Source: Paulinella micropora
Lineage: Eukaryota > Cercozoa > Imbricatea > Euglyphida > Paulinellidae
Direction of reading: 5' to 3'
Assembly (NCBI GenBank): GCA_019918135.1
Contig: WBZZ01006609.1
Coordinates: forward strand, 1-64,000
Length of the DNA stretch: 64,000 bases
The notes under the pieces are model-generated. The model saw only the letters and a list, made by a program, of their open reading frames with translations, was not told where the DNA came from and did not search any database. A program made the position numbers and the translations under genes. Positions 9,370 through 17,690 of this stretch are shown piece after piece (the stretch's first letter is position 1; the number at the start of each line of letters is the position of its first letter).

Positions 9370-9713
9370 ACTAGAAGGTGATGGAAGGCAAATGCCGATG
9401 AGCAATGTTAGGATTCCGACATAAGTATTAGCAACCTCACAAGGCAAGTTCTTTTCAGACAACCTCACGATACAAAGGGCTATAATGGCAATAATGATAC
9501 CCATTTGAAATAAGTATTTAATAAGTCGGCTGTCTGTCGGTCTGTTTTTTATACAACAACAATTCCAGTTATCTTCCAACTCGTGCTCTATTTTTTTTCC
9601 TCAGTCTTTAGTTCTACTTCAAGAACACGAGACTTTAATTCGGGAGTTAGTTCGCCATCCATATCCATAATAGGTGGGGGTCTATGAAGTCTGGTTGTAT
9701 TATTGTTTGACAT
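9358..9713 (-). CDS. Two-ORF membrane protein with probable -1 frameshift
   Basis: The first ORF (9713-9588, 41 residues) starts at an ATG overlapping the fibre stop and ends at A8-TAG. The second ORF (down to 9358) has no ATG before the middle of its first membrane segment; it reads HELEDNWNCCC, then two hydrophobic helices (GIIIAIIALCIV and YVGILTLLIGICL). Joined by a -1 shift they give about 117 residues with a polar N-terminus and two transmembrane helices. PLV-2 has the same two ORFs, the same shift position and the same TAG. Function unknown; linkage with the fibre and a Cys-rich secreted protein suggests a virion or host-membrane role. Confidence 0.65.
9591..9597 (-). promoter_or_regulatory. 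Putative -1 slippery heptamer A AAA AAA before TAG
   Basis: On the minus strand the phased codons are gaA AAA AAA TAG. Slipping back one base gives ATA GAG CAC GAG and enters the transmembrane frame. The equivalent site in PLV-2 is A AAA AAG TAG at 52755-52764; the two regions align without gaps, so the arrangement is ancestral and not a separate error in each copy. Confidence 0.6.
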
Positions 9714-12700
9714 TATCAATAACGGACACTCTGATTTCTGCTAATTGGTTTGATTGGTCTTGTAGTATATTAAGTAAAAGTTTATTTTCTTTTTCTGAAT
9801 TAACTACCTTTTCCGCCATGTGTTGAAAAGCACTAACCAATATTGGAATGAAGTCTGTATATGTTATGCCTTCAAGGTTGCCATCTCCATCTTCCGCTTT
9901 TATACCACTTTCAGATACAAACTCTGGAAAAATCTTTTTTACCTCATCCGCAATAAATCCGTGGTTCTTTTTTTCTTTCTTCTCGTCTGATTTCAAATAA
10001 TATGAACAACAATTTATTTTCATTAGTTTCTCGCAACAATCCCCGCAGTCTAGTGTTTTAATATCTGCTTTCAATCTCCTGTCCGATGAGTTTGTCCAAG
10101 CACCATTTAGCGGAATATAATTATAACTACCAGACGGCTCGCCAGTAGTAGAGTTTGAAGTAGTCCAAGCGTGAAGCAAACCAGTAGAAGAAACAATTGC
10201 TCCATAATTCGTATATCCTCCCGATTTAAAATATAGTTGTGCGTCGACGGTAGAAGCGGGTCTTTTTCGTATGATTAAAAAACCGCTGGATGCTGTTGGA
10301 ATGACTACCTCTCCCGATGTATTAATGTTAATCGCCTCAGTCCAAGTTATATTATTTCCCGCTGTTGTTCCAGTATTATAATAAAAAGCAAGTTTGTTTG
10401 AAATTTTGTATATTTGAAAGTTTGAGCCAGAATTACTTGATTTCCAGTTTGAGCCGTCATAATAAGCATCAAAACTTATACCTATATTGTCGTGTGCCCA
10501 GTTCAATAATTGAAATGTTGGATAAGCATCCGCTGTTGTTATTGCTTGTAAGCGTGCTCCTCCAATATTTGAAGTCGTTCCGTATAATTCTAATCCACCT
10601 GTCGCCCCATTTGCTGATTTTGTTGTGTTTCCTATAATTATTGTTACCTGATGCTGTTGTTATTTTATCGCTCGTTGCCAATGTCGTTGTTGATATCCCG
10701 CATTTGCCGTTATTAATCCACTCGCGGTTACTGTTGTTGTTGATATACTCGCATTTGCCGTTATTAATCCACTCGCCGTTAGTGTCGTCGTTGATATCCC
10801 CGCGGTTGAAGTAATTGTCGTTCCAGTTATTGTTCCGCCATTTGTTATATTGTTTGAGTTCATATCTAAGGCACCATAAAACCGCATACCGCCAGCATTG
10901 TTAAAACGGACAATGTCAGACGAAGCACTTTTATTATCCAAAAGTTTTGAAATATAAAGTCCCGCCCCTTTTACATCAGATGCTACATTCGTGAATACAT
11001 AACCTCGTTGGTTCGTGGTTCCACTTGTAGCGGTATTTAGAGTAAATAAGAAATATTGATAATCTCCCGATGTCTGTGAAAAGAATATATCTCCTCCATT
11101 TTGGTTTAATATCCTCGCCCCATTATATGTGATATTTCCGCCATTAGCGATAGTTTGATTATTAAAATCGGCATTGTTCGTTAAAGTTAGATATTTTATC
11201 ACAGTGCTCGCCCCATTAAATGTTTTGCTTCCTGTTATGGTTTGGTCTGTTGTTAGTTTTACATTTTGTCCGTCCAATGTGTCCGCATACCCTTTTATCG
11301 CTCCGTCCGTTGCTAATGTCGGAGTTCCAAGGTTGGCTATTTTGCTACTATTACAATCTAGCCCCGAAGCATTTACCCAACCGACAATCGTCCCGTCAAT
11401 AATAAAACTTATTTTTTTCGCAGAAATTTCAAAGTTGTAATATGTTGCAGTTTTCATATCCAAACTAGCAATAAACCCAATATTACTGGTAGAATTGAAA
11501 ACGATGAATGTGCCCTTTGTTGTTGAATTGATTGAATTTCCCGTTATTTCAACACCACTGCTATATGTCTTAATTCCTGCTATGGTTTGGTTTCCTGTTA
11601 GTTTCACATTTTGCCCGTCTAATGTATCCACATAACTTTTATTTGCTCCGTCCGTTGTTGCTGATGGTGTGGCTAAGTTTGTTATTTTGTTGTTATTCAA
11701 AGATAGTGTAGTGCCAGTTGCGGTTATAATTAAAGTATTACCCGAATATAACTCAACATACGAACCCGTTATTTGTATCGGATACCAAGTCGCTGTTGCT
11801 GTCTTTTGTGCGGCAATCATTCCTATTTTTGTATCAAAGGCTATGCCAATACCATCAAAAGTAGTAGGATTGGACGAACCACTTACTTCCAAAGTTGATG
11901 TAAATTTTTTATTCCCTGCTATGGTTTGGTCTCCTGTTAGTTTAACCACCGAAGTATCAAGGGCGGAAACATCAACACCATCAACAAGATTAACATTTGT
12001 TATGCTTTGACTTTTCATATCAATCCCCGCACTAGCATTTATTATGTTGCTGAATGTTTTGGTTCCTGCTATGGTTTGGTCTCCTGTTAGTTTAACCACA
12101 GAAGTATCAAGGGCAGAAACATCAATACCATCAACATTATCAACATTTGTAATAGCAAAACCACCCATATTTAAACTACCCGTCATAGCCACTGTGCCGT
12201 CCTTGGCCAGTTTAGTATCAGTGTATGCTTTTGTTGAAGCATCGCCATCGTTGAATGGAGCTGGAAGTCCGCTAATTGCTGTTGTGCCACTAAAATTTAA
12301 AACATTGCCAGTCAGTGTTATTCCACTCCCCGTTGTAGAAGCGAGAAGTATGGAAGAACCAACAATGCTTAGTGGATATCCCGTTGCTCCACCTACCTCC
12401 GACGAATAAATAGAACCCATATTATTGTTGTAATTGAAGAATAACTTACCAGTGTTTAATGGATTTGAATCTTTTACACCCAAATAAGTAGTAAATATTT
12501 TATTCCCTGTTATGGTTTGGTCTCCTGTTAGTTTTACCACAGAACTATCAAGAGCCGAAACATCAATACCATCAACATTACCGACATTTGCTATGTTAAA
12601 ACCTCCCATATTTAAATCTCCAAACATCATAGCGAGACCATCCAATCTAAGAAAAGGTGAAGCAACATTTCGCCATTGGCCTGTGCTATAAATGAGCAGT

Positions 12701-13384
12701 TGGTTATCGGCGGGTGTGCCTGTAATCAAAACATCGCTGTGTGTATTAATTGAGCCGTCCGCAGACACTTTATCATTATTGTCTTCATGCTCAGATATCC
12801 AAGTATCAACATCTTTCGTATTTAATAAATTAACTCCTGTTATATTCAAATTACAACCCATACTAATATTGCCGAATTCATCAACATTTATTGGAAAAGT
12901 TTTATTTACCCAGTTTATTGAGTTATATGTGAGATAACTATTCATTGCAATTGGTGCTGTAATGACTACATCTGTGAGTGTATCAATTGACCCGATTGTT
13001 GTATTTCTCCATTTACCATCTACATCATTATATGTTAAGTATTGCCCGACCGTTGGAGCGGATATGTTAGTGTCTATCAAATTGTATAGACTGGTTTGGT
13101 GCGGATTACTTGTATTGCTTCTGTGTTGAGTTGAGGCTTTGACTTCGTCGTTGTCCCTCACTCGTTGCTCTGTATAGTATAGATTTTTCCTTCTTTTATG
13201 TCTGTAGTTGATTTGGTAGATAATCTTGTGTCAAATCGTAAATCCGTATAGTAGAGGTTCAAAGGGTTTTCATCTTCTGGCACTCTGTCTGTATTCAGAC
13301 CGACTATGTTTGTGTTGGTAAGGTCTAAGTTAAGTATGTTTAGACTATCAACCGCCAACTCATTCAAGCCAAGTATTGCGACAT
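9700..13384 (-). pseudogene. Long repeat-rich fibre with C-terminal S74 chaperone domain
   Basis: About 1,200 codons in four frame-shifted pieces (13384-13158, 13161-10660, 10681-10469, 10506-9700). The shaft has recurring units around VDGIDVSALDTSVVKLTGDQ and TIAGNK-F, at least five in the largest piece, with tandem linkers such as LNMGGFAITNVDNV. The end holds SDRRLKADIKTLD, then HGFIADEVKKIFPEF, the intramolecular chaperone auto-processing domain (peptidase S74) that trimerises and cleaves phage and viral tail spikes; the conserved Ser and Lys are in SDRRLK. A C-terminal coiled coil follows. Breaks lie near 13175 (A run), 10692 (G run) and 10637; comparison with PLV-2 shows what changed. 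The product would be a trimeric receptor-binding or surface fibre. Confidence 0.8.
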
Positions 13385-13443
13385 TATATTATTTATTTAT
13401 TTATTTATTTAAAAAATACTAAAATATATTAATCTCAGTATAA
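13385..13443. promoter_or_regulatory. Divergent AT-only promoter region with (TTTA)n
   Basis: About 59 bp between the fibre start (minus) and the acidic/basic gene at 13444 (plus). It holds five TTTA units, then TACTAAAATATATTAATC. As the only non-coding space between two divergent genes it must contain both start regions; exact elements cannot be assigned. Confidence 0.45.
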
Positions 13444-13974
13444 ATGCCGTCTCCCGAAGCAAGTCGTAAGAATTGGGGTAAGGCCGTGGAAAGTATTAAG
13501 AGCAAAAAGCAACATAAGGTTGAAATAGCAAAAGAGAAATTAGCAAAGTGTAGAAAGGCTTATGTAGGTGATGATGAAGAGATGGAGGAAAAGATAAACC
13601 GCATGGCCGAAATGAATGTTGCTAATGATATTATTAATGGAAAAGACCAAGATGATACACCAGAAGAAAGCAGTGAGAGCGATGAAGAATGTGATTTTAC
13701 TGATATCATTGCTGAAAAGATGGCTAAGATGAAAATAAGAAGAAAGAAAGCGGAAGCAAAGAAGAAAGTAAGTAAAAAGCCTGTGCCTGAGCCTGAACCT
13801 GATGATAGCGAAAGCGAAAGTGAAGAAAGTGAAGACGAAGAGCCGAAGCCTAAATCTAAAAAAGGAAACGGAAAGAAGTCAAACATATCTGTTAATGTTT
13901 ATAATCAAGCAGAGAAACCAAGCAAGAAAGAACAAAATAATGATGATGTCTCAAGAATGTTTTTAAAGTTTTAG
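13444..13974 (+). CDS. Charged low-complexity protein, function unknown
   Basis: 176 residues, ATG at 13444, TAG stop at 13972-13974. An N-terminal basic helical part (residues 1-60) is followed by an acidic SSESDEECD stretch, a lysine-rich helix (KMAKMKIRRKKAEAKKK) and a Ser/Glu/Asp plus Lys/Pro tail ending in DDVSRMFLKF. Such alternating acidic and basic segments are common in nucleic-acid-binding or scaffold proteins. No family recognised. It converges with the DUF5754-like gene across a long hairpin. Confidence 0.6.
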   Translation: MPSPEASRKNWGKAVESIKSKKQHKVEIAKEKLAKCRKAYVGDDEEMEEKINRMAEMNVANDIINGKDQDDTPEESSESDEECDFTDIIAEKMAKMKIRRKKAEAKKKVSKKPVPEPEPDDSESESEESEDEEPKPKSKKGNGKKSNISVNVYNQAEKPSKKEQNNDDVSRMFLKF

Positions 13975-14076
13975 ATATTTGTTTCAGACTACGTCTTCAA
14001 CAAACATCGTCTGCGATTAAATAAAAATGAAAAGAAAAACGATGTTTGAAAACGACGAAGTCGTCTTTCAAATATC
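13974..14076. terminator. Long imperfect hairpin between convergent genes
   Basis: Arms 13974-14010 and 14039-14076 pair over about 37 nt: GATATTTG with CAAATATC, ACGTCTTC with GACGAAGTCGTC, and AAACATCGT with ACGATGTTT. The 28-nt loop is A-rich. It fills the whole gap between two convergent genes, so a bidirectional transcription or 3'-end signal is the natural reading. Confidence 0.65.
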
Positions 14077-14077
14077 A

Positions 14078-14341
14078 TTAGTAATACCAAAGGAAATGAT
14101 AAGAATAATAATTACTATACTCCGGATTATTATAAGTTAATTCTCCTTTTGAGTTTCTTATTGCTTTTGCTCTTGCTCTATAGTTTTTTCTTCTTTCTTT
14201 ATCCAGATGGTCTAAATGTGAGTATAACCCTATGCGGTCTTTATAGTGCTGATATTTTAAGTGTCCGAAATGAATTGTCTTACCTTTTGGTGTAATGATT
14301 TTATATTTTTTGTTTTTGACATTTGACTTTGAAAATCTCAT
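14078..14341 (-). CDS. DUF5754-like small viral protein
   Basis: 87 residues from the ATG at 14341-14339 to TAA at 14078. It contains KYKIITPKGKTIHFGHLKY and then YSHLDHLDKERRKNYRARAK, the signature of a short family found in many large and small eukaryotic DNA viruses (K-Y-IITP-GKtihFG followed by D-eRR-nY--R). I chose the internal ATG because the family begins near this point and the upstream codons overlap the integrase. Function unknown. Confidence 0.7.
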   Translation of the reverse strand: MRFSKSNVKNKKYKIITPKGKTIHFGHLKYQHYKDRIGLYSHLDHLDKERRKNYRARAKAIRNSKGELTYNNPEYSNYYSYHFLWYY

Positions 14342-14352
14342 TGATATATAAT
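14342..14352. promoter_or_regulatory. 11-bp divergent start region TGATATATAAT
   Basis: Only 11 bp separate the ATG of the DUF5754-like gene (minus) from the ATG of the integrase (plus). The space is a TATATA-type motif, the same element that sits directly before other ATGs of this virus, so both genes probably use it or elements inside each other's coding region. Confidence 0.45.
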
Positions 14353-15342
14353 ATGGATAATAAACATACTCAGCAACAAGAAACTCCTGAGCAGACAGAG
14401 AGGAAAGAAAAACTTGAAGAAGTGGCCGAGATACATTTTCAATCAAAGCCCGCTAAGATATGGAACACGATAACCTCACCAGAAGCAAAACCACTAAGTC
14501 AAGTATTTATTGATTTAATGGATATGTCAAAGGTGGCGACAAAGAAAGGTAATGCTAACTATAATTTTGGATTAGTTGCTATTGATGTATATAGCCGTCG
14601 TGGGTGGATTGAGCCAGTCAAAAATAAAACAACTGGTTATGTCTTAGAAGGGTTAAAAAGAATATTTACAAAAAAAGTTCCTGAAAGAATTACTTCAGAT
14701 AATGGTGGTGAGTTTAAGGGACAAGTCAGTGAATATTTCAGACAAAATAATATTGAACATAGAACTGTCCAAGTAGGCGATCACAGAACAATGGGTATAA
14801 TTGATAGGTTTATTAGAACAATACGAAATGAATTAAACTTAATATGGGAATTTAATGAAAATTTTCAATGGGTTCCTATTATTCATGAGGTTGTTGATGC
14901 TTATAATAAAACATATCATACAACAATAAAGGCTGTGCCAATTAATGTTTATGAAGGAACCGAAAAGAACACTCAGGAAATATACCGAAATCCTTTAATT
15001 AATGAATTCCCTAAGGGAACTAGAGTGAGAAAGGAACTTGAACGAACTATTTTTTCTAAAAGTGATAAACAATTCAGTAAAACTATATTCAAGGTAAAGG
15101 GCCGAAAAGGCTTCAAAGTTATACTCAGTGAAGAGGACTTAGTCCGACTGTCAGAATTATTAAAGACTAATGTTGAAGAGCACCATAAAGAAGAAGGACC
15201 GAAAGAGCAATTATCGGACAAAGTAAAACAAATTACTAAAGAGAAAAAAAATATTAATTTATTAAAATCATTGGATGTAAAACCGGAAAACATACGGAGC
15301 AGTGCTAGAATTAAAAAGAAAGTTGAAAAATTAGACCTTTAA
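14353..15342 (+). CDS. rve-type integrase
   Basis: 330 residues from the ATG at 14353. The retroviral-integrase core shows VFIDLMDMSK (first Asp, residue 54), ITSDNGGEFKG (second Asp, residue 116) and GIIDRFIRTIRNEL (third acidic residue, Asp 151). The 35-residue spacing between the second and third acids fits the DD35E class, but the third is Asp and not Glu. A C-terminal segment KGTRVRKELERTIFSKSDKQ resembles the small barrel found after the core. It would insert the viral DNA into the host genome. Uninterrupted. Divergent from the DUF5754-like gene. Confidence 0.9.
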   Translation: MDNKHTQQQETPEQTERKEKLEEVAEIHFQSKPAKIWNTITSPEAKPLSQVFIDLMDMSKVATKKGNANYNFGLVAIDVYSRRGWIEPVKNKTTGYVLEGLKRIFTKKVPERITSDNGGEFKGQVSEYFRQNNIEHRTVQVGDHRTMGIIDRFIRTIRNELNLIWEFNENFQWVPIIHEVVDAYNKTYHTTIKAVPINVYEGTEKNTQEIYRNPLINEFPKGTRVRKELERTIFSKSDKQFSKTIFKVKGRKGFKVILSEEDLVRLSELLKTNVEEHHKEEGPKEQLSDKVKQITKEKKNINLLKSLDVKPENIRSSARIKKKVEKLDL

Positions 15343-15376
15343 TAAAAAATAAATTAAAACGAAACATTTGGTATAA

Positions 15377-15436
15377 CTTTTTCGTGTCGGTCCGTATTTG
15401 TTTAACATAGCATTAATATAGACCGACATGAAAAAG
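15377..15436. terminator. Hairpin between integrase and a convergent gene
   Basis: CTTTTTCGTGTCGGTC (15377-15392) pairs with GACCGACATGAAAAAG (15421-15436), one mismatch in 16 bp, with a 28-nt loop and a T-run after it. It lies between two convergent genes and may mark both a 3'-end signal and the neighbourhood of the right boundary of PLV-1. Confidence 0.55.
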
Positions 15437-15448
15437 ATAGTTTTTTTA

Positions 15449-16009
15449 TTAAGCAACCTGAGTAGCACTGTAAGTAGTTCGAACAGCCCTTCCGAAATGT
15501 GAAACAATTTCGGCCACGTTTGGCCACGACCTGACCATAATGAATGAATCTGGCTCGCCATTATTACCGACCAAAACAATTACATGGTTAGAAATTTCCG
15601 TAGGTGGAGTTCGATAACCCCACACAATTACAGGAATAGAATTCGGTCTTGCAGTGTCTGACCAATTCGCCACACCCGCCTCCCTGTTGATTACAACATG
15701 GACTTCACTAATTCTGATGACTACATTACGACTGCCGACAGGACGCCCGCCTTTCTTGGCCCTTTTTTACGACCACCCCTTGGTACATTCCAATCAGGGG
15801 GCTGAATTGCTACATTATTTACACCTTCAATTACTTCCTAATCGAACAAGATAACGAAAAAAAACAAACAACAGAAGAAATGATTACCTCGACTGCTGGG
15901 TCTGGGACTTTTTTTTCCTCTGCTTGCTACACATAAACATAAATGAAATTAGTTGATAGTGACAAATTACCTCCTCTGGTTGCTCCTCTTCAGGCTCGTT
16001 GTCCGACAT
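15449..16009 (-). CDS. Spliced gene, AT-hook-like protein, function unknown
   Basis: Three exons on the minus strand: 16009-15971, 15926-15888 and 15837-15449. Introns of 44 and 50 nt begin GTAAT and end TAG, and both fall in phase 0. The start is MSDNEPEEEQPEE, then QAEEKKVPDPAVE, then VIEGVNNVAIQPPDWN. A basic GGRKK-KKGGRP region follows and the last part (VANWSDTARPNSIP to the end) reads in another frame; the switch lies on an A6 run (15763-15768). A TATAAAA element about 170 nt upstream of the ATG could drive it. It is either a host gene flanking PLV-1 or spliced cargo; no family recognised. Confidence 0.6.
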
Positions 16010-16292
16010 CCTACAACACACAAAAACAGCGGAGGTTTGGTCTTCTTGACTTGCCCACTTCGGGAATTCTGAAAAAGTCCAAGAATGAAAAAAAAAGAAA
16101 CAGACAAAAACACGTGATAGAATTTTCTGGAATTCTGCTGACAATTTCAAACGCCGATAAAAAAGGAAAAGCACAAATTTTTTATACACCGCACACCTAG
16201 GCGTTGTCGCTAAAATTACACCGTCCAAGTTTTTGTACTGGACAACTTTTTGCTTTTTAGAGTAGCCTTAACAATACAAAGTGCGAACAAGG

Positions 16293-16775
16293 ATGAGCGA
16301 AGATGATGGAAGAAGCGAGAGCGATGAAGAGTATGTTGAACGAGAAAGTCCAAATAAGTGGTTAGAGAAATTAAGAGATAAAAATCGCGCACAACTAATT
16401 ATATATAAATCAAAAAGTGAAGTAAAAATTGACAATATTCGAAGCAAAAAGGAGCAGAAACAACAAGAGTTATTGGAATTGGAGAAACAAGAAAAAGCAG
16501 AACAAAATAAATTTTATGCTATCAATGAATTGCTGAATAAGAAAAAAGAAGAAATAGACCGAAAAGAACGAATTGAACAAATGAAAAGAGAGGAGAAAAG
16601 AGAAGAAGAAAAAAGAAAGAGACAACTTAAGTTATTTGAGCAGTGACTTAGTGCCGAAAATCAACCCATGGGTGTAGAGGATGAATTGAATGCCCGTAAG
16701 ATGATTAAGAATGGAAAAACACATTATGAAATAATTCAATTGTATGAACAATACAAAAGACGCAGAATTAATTGA
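16293..16775 (+). pseudogene. Acidic then coiled-coil protein with one in-frame TGA
   Basis: From ATG 16293 (SEDDGRSESDEEYVERESPN) the frame runs through a long K/E/Q/R coiled coil to a TGA at 16644-16646 and continues in the same frame (ENQPMGVEDELNARKMIKNG) to a second TGA at 16773-16775. The continued coding character after the first stop suggests a nonsense change (CGA to TGA is possible). Divergent from the spliced gene at 15449-16009. Viral or host origin is not decided. Confidence 0.5.
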
Positions 16776-16778
16776 AAA

Positions 16779-16907
16779 AGTAGTTTTCACTACTAACTCC
16801 TTTAGCACATAGGAGTATAAACTAGTGTGCTTTCAATTTAAAAAAATTAGGCAAAAGCCCTCTTCATTTCAAATGAATTTTATCTACCATACTTGTGTGT
16901 TTGGTAG
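16779..16907. other. Cluster of four small hairpins
   Basis: AGTAG/CTACT (16779-16794), ACTCCT/AGGAGT (16796-16816), TTCATTT/AAATGAA (16863-16877) and CTACCA/TGGTAG (16884-16907) follow each other. In addition AGCACA inside the second loop (16804-16809) can pair with TGTGCT (16826-16831), a pseudoknot geometry. It starts 4 nt after the preceding reading frame ends. Confidence 0.4.
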
Positions 16908-17690
16908 GTGCCGGGGACTGAAGGAGACTTCAAAAGGTAATTTAATAATAATTATTTAAAGGTAGCAGTTTTTCTTTCTTTTGTCTGTCTGTATTTGTTA
17001 TAAATAGGTAGTGGAAATAATGAATAACGGCTCTTAGTGTGGTTTCTGTGATGAAACTGCACTGAAAAAGTGTCCTGAAGTGCGACCCTATACTACTGTA
17101 GTAGTAGTAGGAACAGCAGTAGTAGTATTGGTAGTAGTAGTAGTAGCAGTAGTAGTAGTAGTAGTAGCAGTAGCTGTAGCAGGAGTAGAGAGCAAGGGGG
17201 CAGGAGAGAGAGGGGGAGACACACTGACATATGAACAAGAAGGAGACAAAGGAAGAGAAAAGAGAGAGGAGGTAGGTACTTCCCCATCCACTTGGGGGCT
17301 TACTGGGGGCAAGTTGCCTCGTCTCCGACTCAAGGAGATGTTGGCCACCCCACCTACAGAAGATAAACAGTGGGTGCTGCGATGCAAGGGAACAAGAGAA
17401 CAGTTCGTACCCTCTGCCAGGTCACGGACTGCATCCTGGCAAAAAGGGTTTGCAAAGGAAGACCGACAGTCTTTGCTTTCCCTTGAAGACTGAGCACCGG
17501 TGGCGAAAGCACGGGAAAAAGGGGATGTACGGGTGTGCGGTGGCACCACGGACAACGAGTCAGAGGTGCCACCCCCTCCACATACTGCGGTGTCGCCGTT
17601 TATTTTGAGCGTCGAAGTGTGCTGAAGGAAAAGGACGAGGCACGAGGCACGAGGCACGCGGTGTGCGACCACCAGGGTCCCACACACAGC
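16908..17690. repeat. Gene-poor stretch with (GTA)n microsatellite
   Basis: A GTA/GCA trinucleotide array occupies about 17095-17185, followed by GA-rich sequence to about 17270. Reading frames on both strands across it are made of the repeat and show no recognisable domain. I see no supported gene here. Confidence 0.6.

Larger units (their letters stand above)
1..15440. mobile_element. PLV-1: endogenous Polinton-like virus, left end outside window
   Basis: An AT-rich block carrying the gene set typical of Polinton-like viruses: protein-primed DNA polymerase B, cysteine protease, packaging ATPase, a large capsid-like protein and an rve integrase. The left end lies outside the window because the polymerase is already in progress at base 1. 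The right end is placed just after the integrase, at a strong hairpin (15377-15436), because the next gene is spliced; this boundary is inferred. I found no terminal inverted repeat, and cannot look for one without the left end. Several genes are broken, so the copy is probably not autonomous. Confidence 0.85.

Noticed and set aside
1..16900. Prophage or bacterial origin, suggested by the S74 tail fibre
   Set aside because: The neighbours are PLV genes, start signals are TATA-type without ribosome binding sites, and the flanks hold introns and retrotransposons.
17080..17687. Frames across the (GTA)n array
   Set aside because: Val/Thr/Tyr runs come from the trinucleotide repeat; no domain on either strand.
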